Assembly: GCF_900111995.1 (NCBI RefSeq)
Contig: NZ_FOKF01000012.1
Span: 51,556 to 115,555, forward strand
DNA: 64,000 nt
Direction of reading: 5' to 3'
DNA from: Collimonas sp. OK607
GTDB lineage: Bacteria; Pseudomonadota; Gammaproteobacteria; Burkholderiales; Burkholderiaceae_D
How positions within the stretch are numbered: position 1 is the first letter of the stretch; the number at the start of each line of letters is the position of its first letter. The notes beneath the pieces were generated by a model. The model did no database searches. It worked only from the letters and a program-made list of their open reading frames with translations, and was not told the DNA's origin. Positions 1 to 7,850 of the stretch are shown piece by piece. The translations under genes and the position numbers were made by a program.

Positions 1-2
1 TA

Positions 3-329
3 TGGCTCAAGCGTGAGAAATTTCACGAAAGCCTCTGTCAGGATCTGACTACGGATGAAGGGCTAGTAATGGCTGTGACCCAAAAGGCTCCTCTTGCAAG
101 TACTTTCGGTGACACAATTACGAGTCCCGCGTGGAAAAAAAAGCCTTCGTGGTATCAAATATCCAGTGAAGACAGGATGATTTCGCCCGAAAATCAAGAG
201 CGGATGTCAGCACGACTCGGCGCCAGAAAGATAATTACGTTGAAGGCAAGCCATGCTTCGTTGGCGTCCAAACCGGTGGAAGTGTCTGCATTTATCGATG
301 AGGCGGCAACGGAGGCGATGAACAGCTAA
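3..329 (+). CDS. alpha/beta hydrolase, C-terminal fragment (cut by window edge)
   Basis: The frame is open from the first bases of the window, so this is the 3' end of a gene that begins outside it. The visible 108 residues fit the cap and C-terminal core of the alpha/beta hydrolase fold (esterase or haloperoxidase-like). The motif PSWYQISSEDRMISP carries the likely catalytic aspartate, and KASHASL carries the likely catalytic histidine. The nucleophile serine would lie upstream. An internal ATG at 69 is not the start, because family-like sequence (WLKREKFHESL) precedes it in frame. The substrate cannot be inferred. It converges with the nitrilase cluster on the other strand. Confidence 0.75.
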   Translation, partial: WLKREKFHESLCQDLTTDEGLVMAVTQKAPLASTFGDTITSPAWKKKPSWYQISSEDRMISPENQERMSARLGARKIITLKASHASLASKPVEVSAFIDEAATEAMNS

Positions 330-410
330 CAGGCGCGCATCTTTTCGTCCCTGATCAACATCGCTCGGGGACGGATTAAGTTAACCTGGTGTAAATCCGC
401 CATGCGAATT

Positions 411-1706
411 TTAACGCCGCCGGCTTATCAAGATGGTTGCAGGCTGATTGTGCTCGCGCAGAGAAACAATGTGTTCGGCGACATAAGCGGCATCGCGCGC
501 AATCCCGGAAAAACGTCCGGAACCCCAGGTGTATTGCCATGGCAGACCCAGGAAGTACAGGCCCGGCGAACGGGTGATTCCGCGATCATGGCCGGGGTAC
601 CCGCGACCATCGAAGATCGGTTCTTCTATCCAGCTGAAATCGGTGCGGAATCCGACGCACCAGATGACGGCGACGATATTGTTTTGCTTCAGGTCGATGC
701 TGTCCGGAATATCGGTGGGTGGCTGCCAGACCGGCACGTAGCGCTCTTCTTCTGGAGCATCGATCTGATTGGTGGCGATGAACTTGTCGATGCTGTCCTT
801 GATGCTTTCCGAGACTGCATCGGCATCATCGAGATACTTGGCCAGTCCCGGGCCAAAATTTGCGATTCCATCGGTGATGTTTTCAAAGCGCCCGTATAAC
901 TGCATCCCTTCCAGCGCAAATTTCCGTAGATCGATATCGCGCCCGCCGTCGCGCCCGGTCACATAGTGGTTGGTTTTTTCGCGTACACCCGTTCCCAGCG
1001 GATGGCGGTCAACCGGAAGATCGTAGTATTTCATTTTGTCCAGCCATTCCACGACATCCTTGCCGCGATACGTACGTGCAACACGCGGCGCGTCGCCGAC
1101 GCACAAATGTACGCGTCGCCCGGCCAGATGCAGGTCTTCCGCTATTTGACAGCCGGATTGGCCGGTGCCTACGACCAACACTTCTCCCACAGGAAGGGAG
1201 TCCGAATTCAGGTACTCGCAGGAATGTATCTGCACAATATCCGAAGACAGTCTTTCCGCCACGCGCGGCACCACCGGAATGTGATAGCCGCCGACGGCGA
1301 CGACCACCTGGTCTGCGGTATATACTTCTTTTGTCGTATTGATAATAAATGTATCGTCCGTATCCCGATATAAGCGTGTAACAGCAACGCCTTCCAGCGT
1401 CGGCGGGTTGAAGCTGGCGACGTATTGCTCAATGTATTCGACGATCTGATCTTTCTTCATGAAGCCATAGGGATCGTCTCCACTGTAGGGGGAACCGGGC
1501 AGCGTACATTGCCAGTTCGGGGTAACCAGGCAGAACGTGTCCCAACGTTCGCTGCGCCAGGAATGGCCGATGCGGTTTTTTTCCAGAATCAGGTGGTCGA
1601 TACCTTCTTGCTTGAGGTGATAACTGAGTGACAAGCCGGCTTGTCCGCCACCGACGACGAGAACGGAGAAATGGTTTTGGCCGGAATGCTTGGGGGCGAT
1701 GTTCAT
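411..1706 (-). CDS. nitH: MSMEG_0569-family FAD-dependent oxidoreductase of the Nit1C cluster
   Basis: A 431-residue flavoprotein monooxygenase-like enzyme and the last gene of the nitrilase cluster. The N-terminal dinucleotide-binding loop GGGQAG is at residues 19-24. A second Rossmann motif, VVGTGQSGCQIAEDL, near residue 180 would bind NAD(P)H. The segment SWRSERWDTFCLVTPNW is typical of the MSMEG_0569 family, which is found almost only in Nit1C clusters. By family knowledge it oxidises or hydroxylates an unknown intermediate; the chemistry is not established. It lies 64 bp downstream of the MSMEG_0570-type gene and is probably co-transcribed with it. The symbol follows the Pseudomonas nit naming. 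Confidence 0.88.
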   Translation of the reverse strand: MNIAPKHSGQNHFSVLVVGGGQAGLSLSYHLKQEGIDHLILEKNRIGHSWRSERWDTFCLVTPNWQCTLPGSPYSGDDPYGFMKKDQIVEYIEQYVASFNPPTLEGVAVTRLYRDTDDTFIINTTKEVYTADQVVVAVGGYHIPVVPRVAERLSSDIVQIHSCEYLNSDSLPVGEVLVVGTGQSGCQIAEDLHLAGRRVHLCVGDAPRVARTYRGKDVVEWLDKMKYYDLPVDRHPLGTGVREKTNHYVTGRDGGRDIDLRKFALEGMQLYGRFENITDGIANFGPGLAKYLDDADAVSESIKDSIDKFIATNQIDAPEEERYVPVWQPPTDIPDSIDLKQNNIVAVIWCVGFRTDFSWIEEPIFDGRGYPGHDRGITRSPGLYFLGLPWQYTWGSGRFSGIARDAAYVAEHIVSLREHNQPATILISRRR

Positions 1707-1770
1707 GAGACAGCCTTTTTAAAAAATGGATTAGGGCTAATGACCTTGGAGGCGAGTTATAACGCTATGC

Positions 1771-2058
1771 TCAGGGGCGGAATGCCTCGATCACGACGCG
1801 TGCGTTATCAATGTCAGCGAAACCGTTTGCGATAGTTTCGATCCGATGCAATTGATCCATCGCTGAAGAACAGCTATAACCAAATTTCTGTCGCACCCGT
1901 TCGCTACCGATATTCAGCGCGGTCCTGCTGCGATCGATAAAATCTGCAAGCGGATAGGCGCAGCCGACTTCCAGATACTCCTTGACCACCAGGGAAGGGG
2001 AGTAGCATTCGCGGATGGAGTCGTCGGGCCAGCGTACTGTGAAATGCATTTCAGGCAT
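1771..2058 (-). CDS. MSMEG_0570-family nitrogen starvation response protein
   Basis: A small protein of 95 residues beginning MPEMHFTVRWPDDS. The start at 2058 is preferred over an upstream extension to 2118 because it gives the usual family N-terminus. It overlaps the stop of the glycosyltransferase gene by 8 bp. MSMEG_0570 proteins occur in Nit1C clusters next to the nitrilase and have no known biochemical role. Three scattered cysteines are present but no recognised metal motif, signal peptide or membrane segment. The identification rests on the N-terminal pattern and the exact gene context. Confidence 0.82.
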   Translation of the reverse strand: MPEMHFTVRWPDDSIRECYSPSLVVKEYLEVGCAYPLADFIDRSRTALNIGSERVRQKFGYSCSSAMDQLHRIETIANGFADIDNARVVIEAFRP

Positions 2059-3250
2059 GGGAAATCTCCAAAGGATGTGCAAGGTATGCACGATAGATAT
2101 CAAGATGAATGTTTGCAATTTTCGACCAGGAAAAATTTCGGCTGATAGCGAGACCGGCTGCCCGCAGCGACAGCTGTGACTGGGGAGTGCAGGCGTGCGC
2201 CATGCCTGCGGCGATCGATGCCGGATCTTCGGGATCGGCCCAGACGCAACTGTCGCCCTGTAAATATTCAGTAAACGGTGCGATTCGGGATACCACAGCC
2301 GGCGTGCCGCACGCCATGGCTTCCAGCACTGCCAGGCCGAAACCTTCTTTTAGTGAAGGAAATACCAGGGCATAGGCGCAGCGGAATAGCGCTGGCATAT
2401 CGCCATCGGCGACCTGGCCCAGGATCATGAGGGATTTTCCCGGGCCGACAGCGATGCCGCTTTCTTGCAGCACGCGGTTGAATTCCTGACGATAAGCTTC
2501 GTGATCAAGCAGGCTGGCGCCGCCGGCGATGACCAGTTGCGCTTGCGGATAGACGCGTTGCAGGCACAGGAACGCTTGCAGTATGCCAAGGGTGTTTTTG
2601 CGCGGTTCAATCCCACCTACCGCAAGGAAAACATGGGAGGTGTGCAATCCTAGTTCTATTCGCAAGGCGACATCGCGCGGCATCGCTTGCGGCTGGTAAC
2701 GTTCGATGTTGACGCCATTGCCGGCGAGATCGGCGGCAATGCCATATTGGTCCAATAGCTTGTCACGCCACAATTTGCTGACGCACAATACGCGGGCCGC
2801 GCTTTTGAATCCCTCGTTCTGCCAGGCAGTGTGCTGGGAATCGTCGAACTGATCCAAATGGTGCACCGTGCGCAGAAAGCCGGATATGACGCCGCGTTCG
2901 GTCAGCGTTGCCAGCGCATTGGCGCTGATCGTATCTTGCGCATGATAGATGTCATAGCGTGGCGTATCCGCAAGTTCGAACCAGTTGATGTAGTCGTTGA
3001 TGCGTTGCCGGACCATGTTGGTCAGGCCAGCATCGTGGGCGCCACCCGGTACAGCGGCGAAAGCACAGCGCGTTTCGCGGAATAGGCCGCGACGGCTGGG
3101 ATCGGGGGCATGCAGGGTGACCTGGTGGCCGGCCGCCTGCAAAGCGTCGCCCAGCTCCATGGCATGCACCACGCCGCCGCGGGGATTGACCGAATGGGTG
3201 AGCATGGCGATGCGCAAAGCTGGGCGCAGCAGATTCCGATCAGGCTGCAT
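2051..3250 (-). CDS. MSMEG_0565-family glycosyltransferase (GT4-like)
   Basis: A 399-residue GT-B glycosyltransferase. The N-terminal acceptor domain begins with the glycine-rich loop HSVNPRGGVVHAMELG (about residues 19-34). The C-terminal donor domain carries the family 4 EX7E region FPSLKEGFGLAVLEAMACG near residue 310. The MSMEG_0565 subfamily is restricted to Nit1C-type nitrilase clusters, where its product is unknown. Its presence suggests a glycosylated metabolite. The gene overlaps its upstream neighbour by 11 bp and its downstream neighbour by 8 bp, which supports translational coupling. No membrane segment is visible, so it is probably cytoplasmic. Confidence 0.87.
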   Translation of the reverse strand: MQPDRNLLRPALRIAMLTHSVNPRGGVVHAMELGDALQAAGHQVTLHAPDPSRRGLFRETRCAFAAVPGGAHDAGLTNMVRQRINDYINWFELADTPRYDIYHAQDTISANALATLTERGVISGFLRTVHHLDQFDDSQHTAWQNEGFKSAARVLCVSKLWRDKLLDQYGIAADLAGNGVNIERYQPQAMPRDVALRIELGLHTSHVFLAVGGIEPRKNTLGILQAFLCLQRVYPQAQLVIAGGASLLDHEAYRQEFNRVLQESGIAVGPGKSLMILGQVADGDMPALFRCAYALVFPSLKEGFGLAVLEAMACGTPAVVSRIAPFTEYLQGDSCVWADPEDPASIAAGMAHACTPQSQLSLRAAGLAISRNFSWSKIANIHLDIYRAYLAHPLEISHA

Positions 3251-4268
3251 GTGATGCTCCTTGAGCTGCAGGGCCGCAACCGATCAGTGCTTCCTGTTGA
3301 AAGTCCCAGAACGCAACGCTGGCACCGCCGCTTTGCAGGCATACCGTCCTTGATGCATCAGTACGTCCAATCGCGGCGCAGGCGATGCCGCGTTCGCTAA
3401 ACCGGCGCAATACTTCCGGTAAGGCTGCATCGCCGACGCTGAGCAAAAAGCCGTAACTTGGAAAAGCGGTCAGCCAGCGCAGCAGCTCAACGTCCGGCGG
3501 TTTGGGGATGGCGTCGATATCAAGCACAGCACCCAGGCCCGAGCATTCCAGCAACATGAGCGCGGTGCCGACGATGCCGGCCATGCTGATATCTTTACCC
3601 GCAGCCGACAGGCCGTCCTCGGCGATTGCGGGCAATATTTCAAGATCGGCCCGCAGCCGTGGTGCAGGCGATCCGGTGCTGGCATTCCAGTAAGAATACG
3701 GATCTTCAAAGCGGCCGCGCAGGTCGATCGCGGCGACCAGGTTCTGGCCAGCTCGGGCATCGAAACTGGTCAGCAGGCGTTTTGCTCGTCCCAGGATTGC
3801 AACCGACAGCTGCTCTTGATCGTTGCGGCGGTTGCTGTGGCCGCCGACGATCGGTACGTTGTAGACGCGTGCAGCCTCGGCAAGCCCTTCCAGTATCGGT
3901 TTGGCGGCATCGCCGTCGCGGCTCCACAGGGCATCGACGACGGCCATTGGACGGCCGCCCATTGCATAGATATCACTGACGTTAACCATGACACCGCAAT
4001 AGCCGGCGAACCAAGGCTGCTTTTCGACAAATTCGTTGATGAAACCCTCGATGGCGAATAACAGATAGCCGCCGCTGCCGTCCGGTATCGCGGCGCAGTC
4101 GTCGCCGATGGCGACCCTGTTCGCGATGTCCAGTTCCGGCGCGGCTCCATGCAATACCTGCATGACCGTTTCAATGTCGCGCTTGTGGGCGATGCCGCGC
4201 GCCTGGCGCAACGCCGTGGCTAGTTCGGCGAGCGCAGGATGGGACAGACCTTGGCTGGAGCTGTTCAT
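3240..4268 (-). CDS. nitF: Sll0787-family AIR synthase-like protein
   Basis: A 342-residue protein of the PurM/AIR synthase fold. The N-terminal half contains the ATP-binding acidic motif IGDDCAAI and the segment VNVSDIYAMGGRP, which resembles the MANDLAAMG-type motif of PurM and SelD. The C-terminal half has GKDISMAGIVGT. Enzymes of this fold phosphorylate or cyclise formamidine, thiamine phosphate or selenide substrates. The substrate of the Sll0787 group is unknown. The start overlaps the stop of the acetyltransferase gene as ATGA, and the gene runs 11 bp into the glycosyltransferase gene. Loss of purine genes nearby argues for a specialised role with the nitrilase. Confidence 0.87.
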   Translation of the reverse strand: MNSSSQGLSHPALAELATALRQARGIAHKRDIETVMQVLHGAAPELDIANRVAIGDDCAAIPDGSGGYLLFAIEGFINEFVEKQPWFAGYCGVMVNVSDIYAMGGRPMAVVDALWSRDGDAAKPILEGLAEAARVYNVPIVGGHSNRRNDQEQLSVAILGRAKRLLTSFDARAGQNLVAAIDLRGRFEDPYSYWNASTGSPAPRLRADLEILPAIAEDGLSAAGKDISMAGIVGTALMLLECSGLGAVLDIDAIPKPPDVELLRWLTAFPSYGFLLSVGDAALPEVLRRFSERGIACAAIGRTDASRTVCLQSGGASVAFWDFQQEALIGCGPAAQGASHAA

Positions 4269-4828
4269 GTGCGAGTGTGCGCCATTACAAAACCGATATC
4301 GCCGTCGCTAATCGGAGGATAGAAGCTCAAGTCGGCCTGCATCAGGTGATGCGGGCGGCCATGCAACTCCTGTTGCGACAAGGCGTGCCAGTGCAGCCGC
4401 TCAAACATCGGCACGTTCTGGCTTTGCACCTGCGCCAGAAAGGTGTGGCAACCATGTGCATGGGCAGTGCCGACCGCCAGTTTGATCAATCCGCTGCCTA
4501 CCGAGGCCATGCGGCGCGCGTGACGTGCGACAGCAAGGCGCGAGCCATACCAGACGCCTGGCCCGGATTCGTGGATGCGTACGGTGCCGACGATTTCAAG
4601 GGTGCCGTCCGTGGATGTGAGGAGGGCAGCGATCGGCATCGCCAATGCATCAATCTCGTCTACGTCGTCGTCTTGAAAGATACCTTGCTCCAGGCAAAAC
4701 ACGTCGCGTCGCAAACGTCGGGTTTCTTCTCGCTCCCAAAGACTGGTAGCTAGCTTGATGCGCACGTCTTGTGCCATCAATCGTGTTTTTGCGACTTCCT
4801 TCGTTGCCGATTCACAGACGCTGTTCAT
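4265..4828 (-). CDS. nitE: MSMEG_0567/Sll0786-family N-acetyltransferase (GNAT)
   Basis: A 187-residue GNAT-fold protein. The region ending RRMASVGSGLIKLAVGTAHAHG (about residues 105-127) corresponds to the acetyl-CoA pyrophosphate loop and following helix, with the acceptor strand before it (EIVGTVRIHES). This family is found in Nit1C clusters between the AIR-synthase-like and radical SAM genes, as here. The acyl acceptor is unknown. ATGA overlaps at both ends (4265-4268 and 4825-4828) imply translational coupling with both neighbours. No regulatory feature is visible inside the gene. The protein appears full length and cytoplasmic. Confidence 0.86.
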   Translation of the reverse strand: MNSVCESATKEVAKTRLMAQDVRIKLATSLWEREETRRLRRDVFCLEQGIFQDDDVDEIDALAMPIAALLTSTDGTLEIVGTVRIHESGPGVWYGSRLAVARHARRMASVGSGLIKLAVGTAHAHGCHTFLAQVQSQNVPMFERLHWHALSQQELHGRPHHLMQADLSFYPPISDGDIGFVMAHTRT

Positions 4829-5937
4829 GATGATTTCCTCTCATAAGTGGACAGAGAAGAGCAGGCGCCGCATTTGCCGCAGCCGGCCTTGATCTCGGAC
4901 GAGTGCAAGCCGCCGGCCGCCAGCATGTCGGACAAAGGTGCAAGCAGATCGCGCATGTAAGTAGACGAGGGCGCAGGATGGTCTTCCAGTGGGGTGCCTG
5001 AAATAGGCACGAACGGCACAACGAACGGGTACACGCCAAGCGCGATCAGTTTTTCACTGGTACTCAGGATTGCCTCTTGCGTATCGCCCAGACCCGCCAA
5101 AATGTAAGTGCTGACCTGGCCATGACCGAAGACGCGCACAGCCGCTTCAAATGCTGAAAAATAACGTTCGACTGGCACCGAAGCCTTGCCGGGCATGATG
5201 CGTGCGCGTACTTCTGGCGTGACTGCTTCAAGATGCATGCCGAGCGTATCGATGCCGGCATCGTGCATGCGTTGAAACCAGGCGTCGTCATCCGGAGGTT
5301 CACATTGGCCCTGAATCGGCAGGTTGACGGCTGATTTCACGGCAAATGCGCTCTCGCACAAAATTTGCGCGCCACGGTCGGTCGCATTCGGGGTGCCGGT
5401 AGTCATTACCATGTGCTTGACGTCGTCTAGCAGCACCGCCGCACGGGCGACCTCCGCTAGTTGTTCCGGGGTCTTGCGCAAGATGGTGCGGCCAGCCGCC
5501 AGCGACTGGCCAATGGCGCAGAACTGGCAGGATTTGCGCCGGCTTTCATAACGGATGCAACTTTGCAGGATGGTAGTAGCCAGCACGTCAGAGCCATGCA
5601 GGGTCGCAATTTTTGAATAGGGAATGCCATCGAATGTTTGCATCTTGTAGAACCGAGGCTGGCGTGGGAACGAGATGATGCCGACCTTTACGCCGTCGCG
5701 CATAATTGTGCTTGTGCCATCGATCCCCATCGGTGCAGCCACATATGGCGACGACCATGAACTCGCGGTATGTACTGGAATCATCACCGTGTGGCCATCG
5801 ACCGTGACCGCTTTATGATCGGATGGACCGGCGCCGCCGCGCCGACTGGCTACGCCCGCGCCCGGGTCGCTAAGACGCAGCCCTGATGATTGCAGCTCCG
5901 TGATCAGTTGTTGATTCAGTGTTGTCGCTGTTTGCAT
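4825..5937 (-). CDS. nitD: MSMEG_0568-family radical SAM protein
   Basis: A 370-residue radical SAM enzyme. The candidate iron-sulfur cysteines are C127, C137 and C140, giving CX9CX2C rather than the usual CX3CX2C. The spacing appears to be a property of the family, because the sequence around it ([18 protein letters not shown]) is otherwise well formed. The C-terminus has an extra cysteine group, CGKCGAC, which could hold an auxiliary cluster. I chose the ATG at 5937 because residues upstream of it are basic and atypical. The first 68 bp overlap the 3' end of the nitrilase gene, an unusually long overlap. It probably modifies a product related to the nitrilase substrate; the reaction is unknown. 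Confidence 0.88.
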   Translation of the reverse strand: MQTATTLNQQLITELQSSGLRLSDPGAGVASRRGGAGPSDHKAVTVDGHTVMIPVHTASSWSSPYVAAPMGIDGTSTIMRDGVKVGIISFPRQPRFYKMQTFDGIPYSKIATLHGSDVLATTILQSCIRYESRRKSCQFCAIGQSLAAGRTILRKTPEQLAEVARAAVLLDDVKHMVMTTGTPNATDRGAQILCESAFAVKSAVNLPIQGQCEPPDDDAWFQRMHDAGIDTLGMHLEAVTPEVRARIMPGKASVPVERYFSAFEAAVRVFGHGQVSTYILAGLGDTQEAILSTSEKLIALGVYPFVVPFVPISGTPLEDHPAPSSTYMRDLLAPLSDMLAAGGLHSSEIKAGCGKCGACSSLSTYERKSS

Positions 5938-6934
5938 GATGCGGCCTCGTGAGTGTTGATGTTGCATTTGAAGAAAGATGTGCATTGTCCTGGGATGGAA
6001 ACAATGACGACATCGGCGCCGATTGACGATCATCAACTATCAGGTGCAGCAATTCCGGGCGCGCATAGTGTCCGACCGAATCCATCATGCGTTTGCGCTT
6101 GGTGATCAGATCCATGTCAAGATCGGCGATCAGGATGCCTTCGCCGCTGCGCAAAGGTTCTGCCAGCAACTTACCTTCAGGAGAAACAATTGCGGTGCAA
6201 CACCCGCCGCGCAAGGCTTTCTGTATTTCGCTATCTGGAGTGATGGCAGCGATTTGCTGGTCAGTCAGCCAGCCCGTGGCGTTGACCACAAAACAGCCTG
6301 ATTCCAAGGCATGGTGACGTATCGTTACTTCCATCTGATCAGCAAAAATTTGTCCGACCATGGAGCCGGGGAATTGCGCACAATGAATTTCTTCGTGCTG
6401 GGCCATCAGCGCATAGCGCGCCAACGGGTTGTAGTGTTCCCAGCAAGCCAGCGCCCCGAGTCTGCCGACGGCGGTATCGACCACCTTGAGGCCACTGCCG
6501 TCACCCTGGCCCCAGATCATGCGTTCGTGATAAGTCGGCGTGATTTTGCGACGCTTCAGGATCAGTTCGCCGTTCGCGTCGAATACCAGTTGTGTGTTGT
6601 ACAGGGTGCCGTGATCGCGCTCATTGACACCTAGCACTACAACCACGCCAAAGCTGCGCGCGGCGGCGGCTACCGCTTGGGTAACCGGCCCGGGAACCAC
6701 CACTGCACGTTCATACAAAAGCAAGTGCTCCGGACCGGATGCGAAGGGCGGCCTGACAAACGAAAAATAGGGATAGTAAGGAACAAAAGTTTCCGGAAAG
6801 ACGACCAGATCGGCTCCTTTCGCCGCAGCATCGGCAATGGCCTGGCATACCTTGTCCAGCGTGCCGGTCGCACTGTCTAGGTCGGGCGCGATCTGTACCG
6901 CTGCTGCCCGTACCGTTTTTTTCTTCGTTGTCAT
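5870..6934 (-). CDS. nitC: Nit6803-family nitrilase
   Basis: A 354-residue carbon-nitrogen hydrolase. The catalytic triad is visible as E48 (VVFPETF), K130 (RRKITPT) and C164 (ALACWEH). It hydrolyses a nitrile to a carboxylate and ammonia. In pseudomonads the orthologous cluster is required for growth on cyanide, so the true substrate may be a cyanide-derived nitrile. The last 40 or so residues are Ser/Thr/Asn/His-rich and look disordered. They are encoded largely in the overlap with the radical SAM gene. The gene starts 18 bp after the MSMEG_0572-type gene ends. This is the defining gene of the cluster. Confidence 0.93.
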   Translation of the reverse strand: MTTKKKTVRAAAVQIAPDLDSATGTLDKVCQAIADAAAKGADLVVFPETFVPYYPYFSFVRPPFASGPEHLLLYERAVVVPGPVTQAVAAAARSFGVVVVLGVNERDHGTLYNTQLVFDANGELILKRRKITPTYHERMIWGQGDGSGLKVVDTAVGRLGALACWEHYNPLARYALMAQHEEIHCAQFPGSMVGQIFADQMEVTIRHHALESGCFVVNATGWLTDQQIAAITPDSEIQKALRGGCCTAIVSPEGKLLAEPLRSGEGILIADLDMDLITKRKRMMDSVGHYARPELLHLIVDDRQSAPMSSLFPSQDNAHLSSNATSTLTRPHHANSDNTESTTDHGAAIIRAAS

Positions 6935-6952
6935 GATCCGCTCTTTCGTTGC

Positions 6953-7435
6953 TTATAGGGTCCAGGTATCGAGGATGAAAGCGTTGTCGCGACGATGCAG
7001 CAATACCAGGTCCAGAACATCGAGCGGATTGATCGGGCGAATGCCTTCGATCAGGGATGGTTCGCCGTGGCCGTACAACGCTTGCAGAGCGAAACGGCAG
7101 GCGTAAACCTTGCCGCCTTCTTCCATGAACTTGGTGATCTGCTTGTTGAAATTGAGATGTCCTGGAAATGCTTCGTCGCCCAGGGTGGGGAATCCACGCT
7201 GGACGCCCAGAGTGACGCCGGGGCCATACAGCAGGATCGATGTTTCGAAGCCCTTGCGCTGCAGACGTGTGGCTTGCAGTAAATTGACGAAGCCGATCGA
7301 GCCTTCGAATGCCACTGTATGGAATGTCACAAGCGCTTTTTCGCCCGGCTGCGCTTTGACATCTTCAAATACTTTCTCTTCGTAATCGACAAAAAAATCA
7401 CCCTTCGCGTGAGCGGATTTGGATACTGCTGGCAT
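6953..7435 (-). CDS. nitB: MSMEG_0572/Sll0783-family nitrogen starvation response protein
   Basis: A 160-residue protein and the first gene of the Nit1C operon. The start at 7435 gives [15 protein letters not shown] and has a good AGGAG ribosome-binding site about 9 bp upstream. The fold resembles the DsrE/DsrF-like or YchN-like group ([22 protein letters not shown]), but this is inference. The family is induced by nitrogen starvation in cyanobacteria and its function is unknown. Upstream lie the candidate sigma-54 promoter and NtrC-like sites. There is a single cysteine (VYACRFALQ) at a position that could be functionally important. Confidence 0.87.
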   Translation of the reverse strand: MPAVSKSAHAKGDFFVDYEEKVFEDVKAQPGEKALVTFHTVAFEGSIGFVNLLQATRLQRKGFETSILLYGPGVTLGVQRGFPTLGDEAFPGHLNFNKQITKFMEEGGKVYACRFALQALYGHGEPSLIEGIRPINPLDVLDLVLLHRRDNAFILDTWTL

Positions 7436-7522
7436 GGTAGAACTCCTGGTAGAAATTGAAAATCGAGACTGCGCCATTCCGGCGAATCGGTCCGGCAAGA
7501 TGCCGCGACACCACAATTGAAT

Positions 7523-7537
7523 GCATGCGCTGTGCCA
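7523..7537 (-). promoter_or_regulatory. candidate sigma-54 promoter of the nit operon
   Basis: Read on the minus strand the sequence is TGGCAC, five bases, then ATGC. This compares with the consensus TGGCAC-N5-TTGC, with one mismatch, and it keeps the invariant GG and GC. Transcription would begin about 12 bp downstream, near 7511, leaving a leader of about 75 bases before the start of nitB. Nitrogen-responsive sigma-54 control fits the known behaviour of this cluster elsewhere. Confidence 0.6.
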
Positions 7538-7706
7538 TCCAATCGGGTCGACTGATGAAATTGAATGGAATATTTTCCGGTCAATTCAGATGTCGAAAGT
7601 CGGTCTGCATGCCACTGTTGATTTTGCGCCGAGGCGCTTGCAGTAAGACTTTCCATCGAAAAATGGAGATCCATACAATGTCTGCATTCAATTTGAAAAA
7701 ATTCCA

Positions 7707-7723
7707 TGCACTCACTTGTGGCA
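7707..7723. promoter_or_regulatory. NtrC-like enhancer site 1
   Basis: TGCACTCACTTGTGGCA matches 13 of 17 positions of the enterobacterial NtrC consensus TGCACYAWAWTGGTGCA. It lies about 180 bp upstream of the proposed sigma-54 promoter, a normal enhancer distance. The second half-site is degenerate (TTGTGGCA). Confidence 0.4.
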
Positions 7724-7759
7724 AGGTGTTTTCTGTTGGTGCGAGAATGGCGTCCGTTA

Positions 7760-7774
7760 GCGCTGCATTGGTGC
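7760..7774. promoter_or_regulatory. NtrC-like enhancer site 2
   Basis: GCGCTGCATTGGTGC matches the core GCACY-N4-TGGTGC with one substitution. Its centre is 52 bp from that of site 1, close to five helical turns. It lies about 230 bp from the sigma-54 promoter. Paired NtrC sites on one DNA face are typical of nitrogen-regulated enhancers. Confidence 0.42.
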
Positions 7775-7801
7775 GTATGTACGCTGATTGTATGGAACGC
7801 G

Positions 7802-7815
7802 AATTGCATGCAATT
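7802..7815. promoter_or_regulatory. perfect 14-bp palindrome before the mocR-type gene, possible operator
   Basis: AATTGCATGCAATT is its own reverse complement and ends 35 bp before the ATG of the MocR-type regulator. It could be an autoregulatory operator. In the same intergenic region a 10-bp inverted repeat (7670-7679 and 7787-7796, TCCATACAAT) may be a second binding pair. Neither has been tied to a known family of sites. Confidence 0.3.
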
Positions 7816-7850
7816 ACAGGTATCAATCCGGTCAATAAGGAAATATCGTC

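Noticed and set aside
402..899. Plus-strand frame of 165 codons opposite the FAD oxidoreductase
   Set aside because: It lies wholly antisense to a well supported flavoprotein gene and matches no family.
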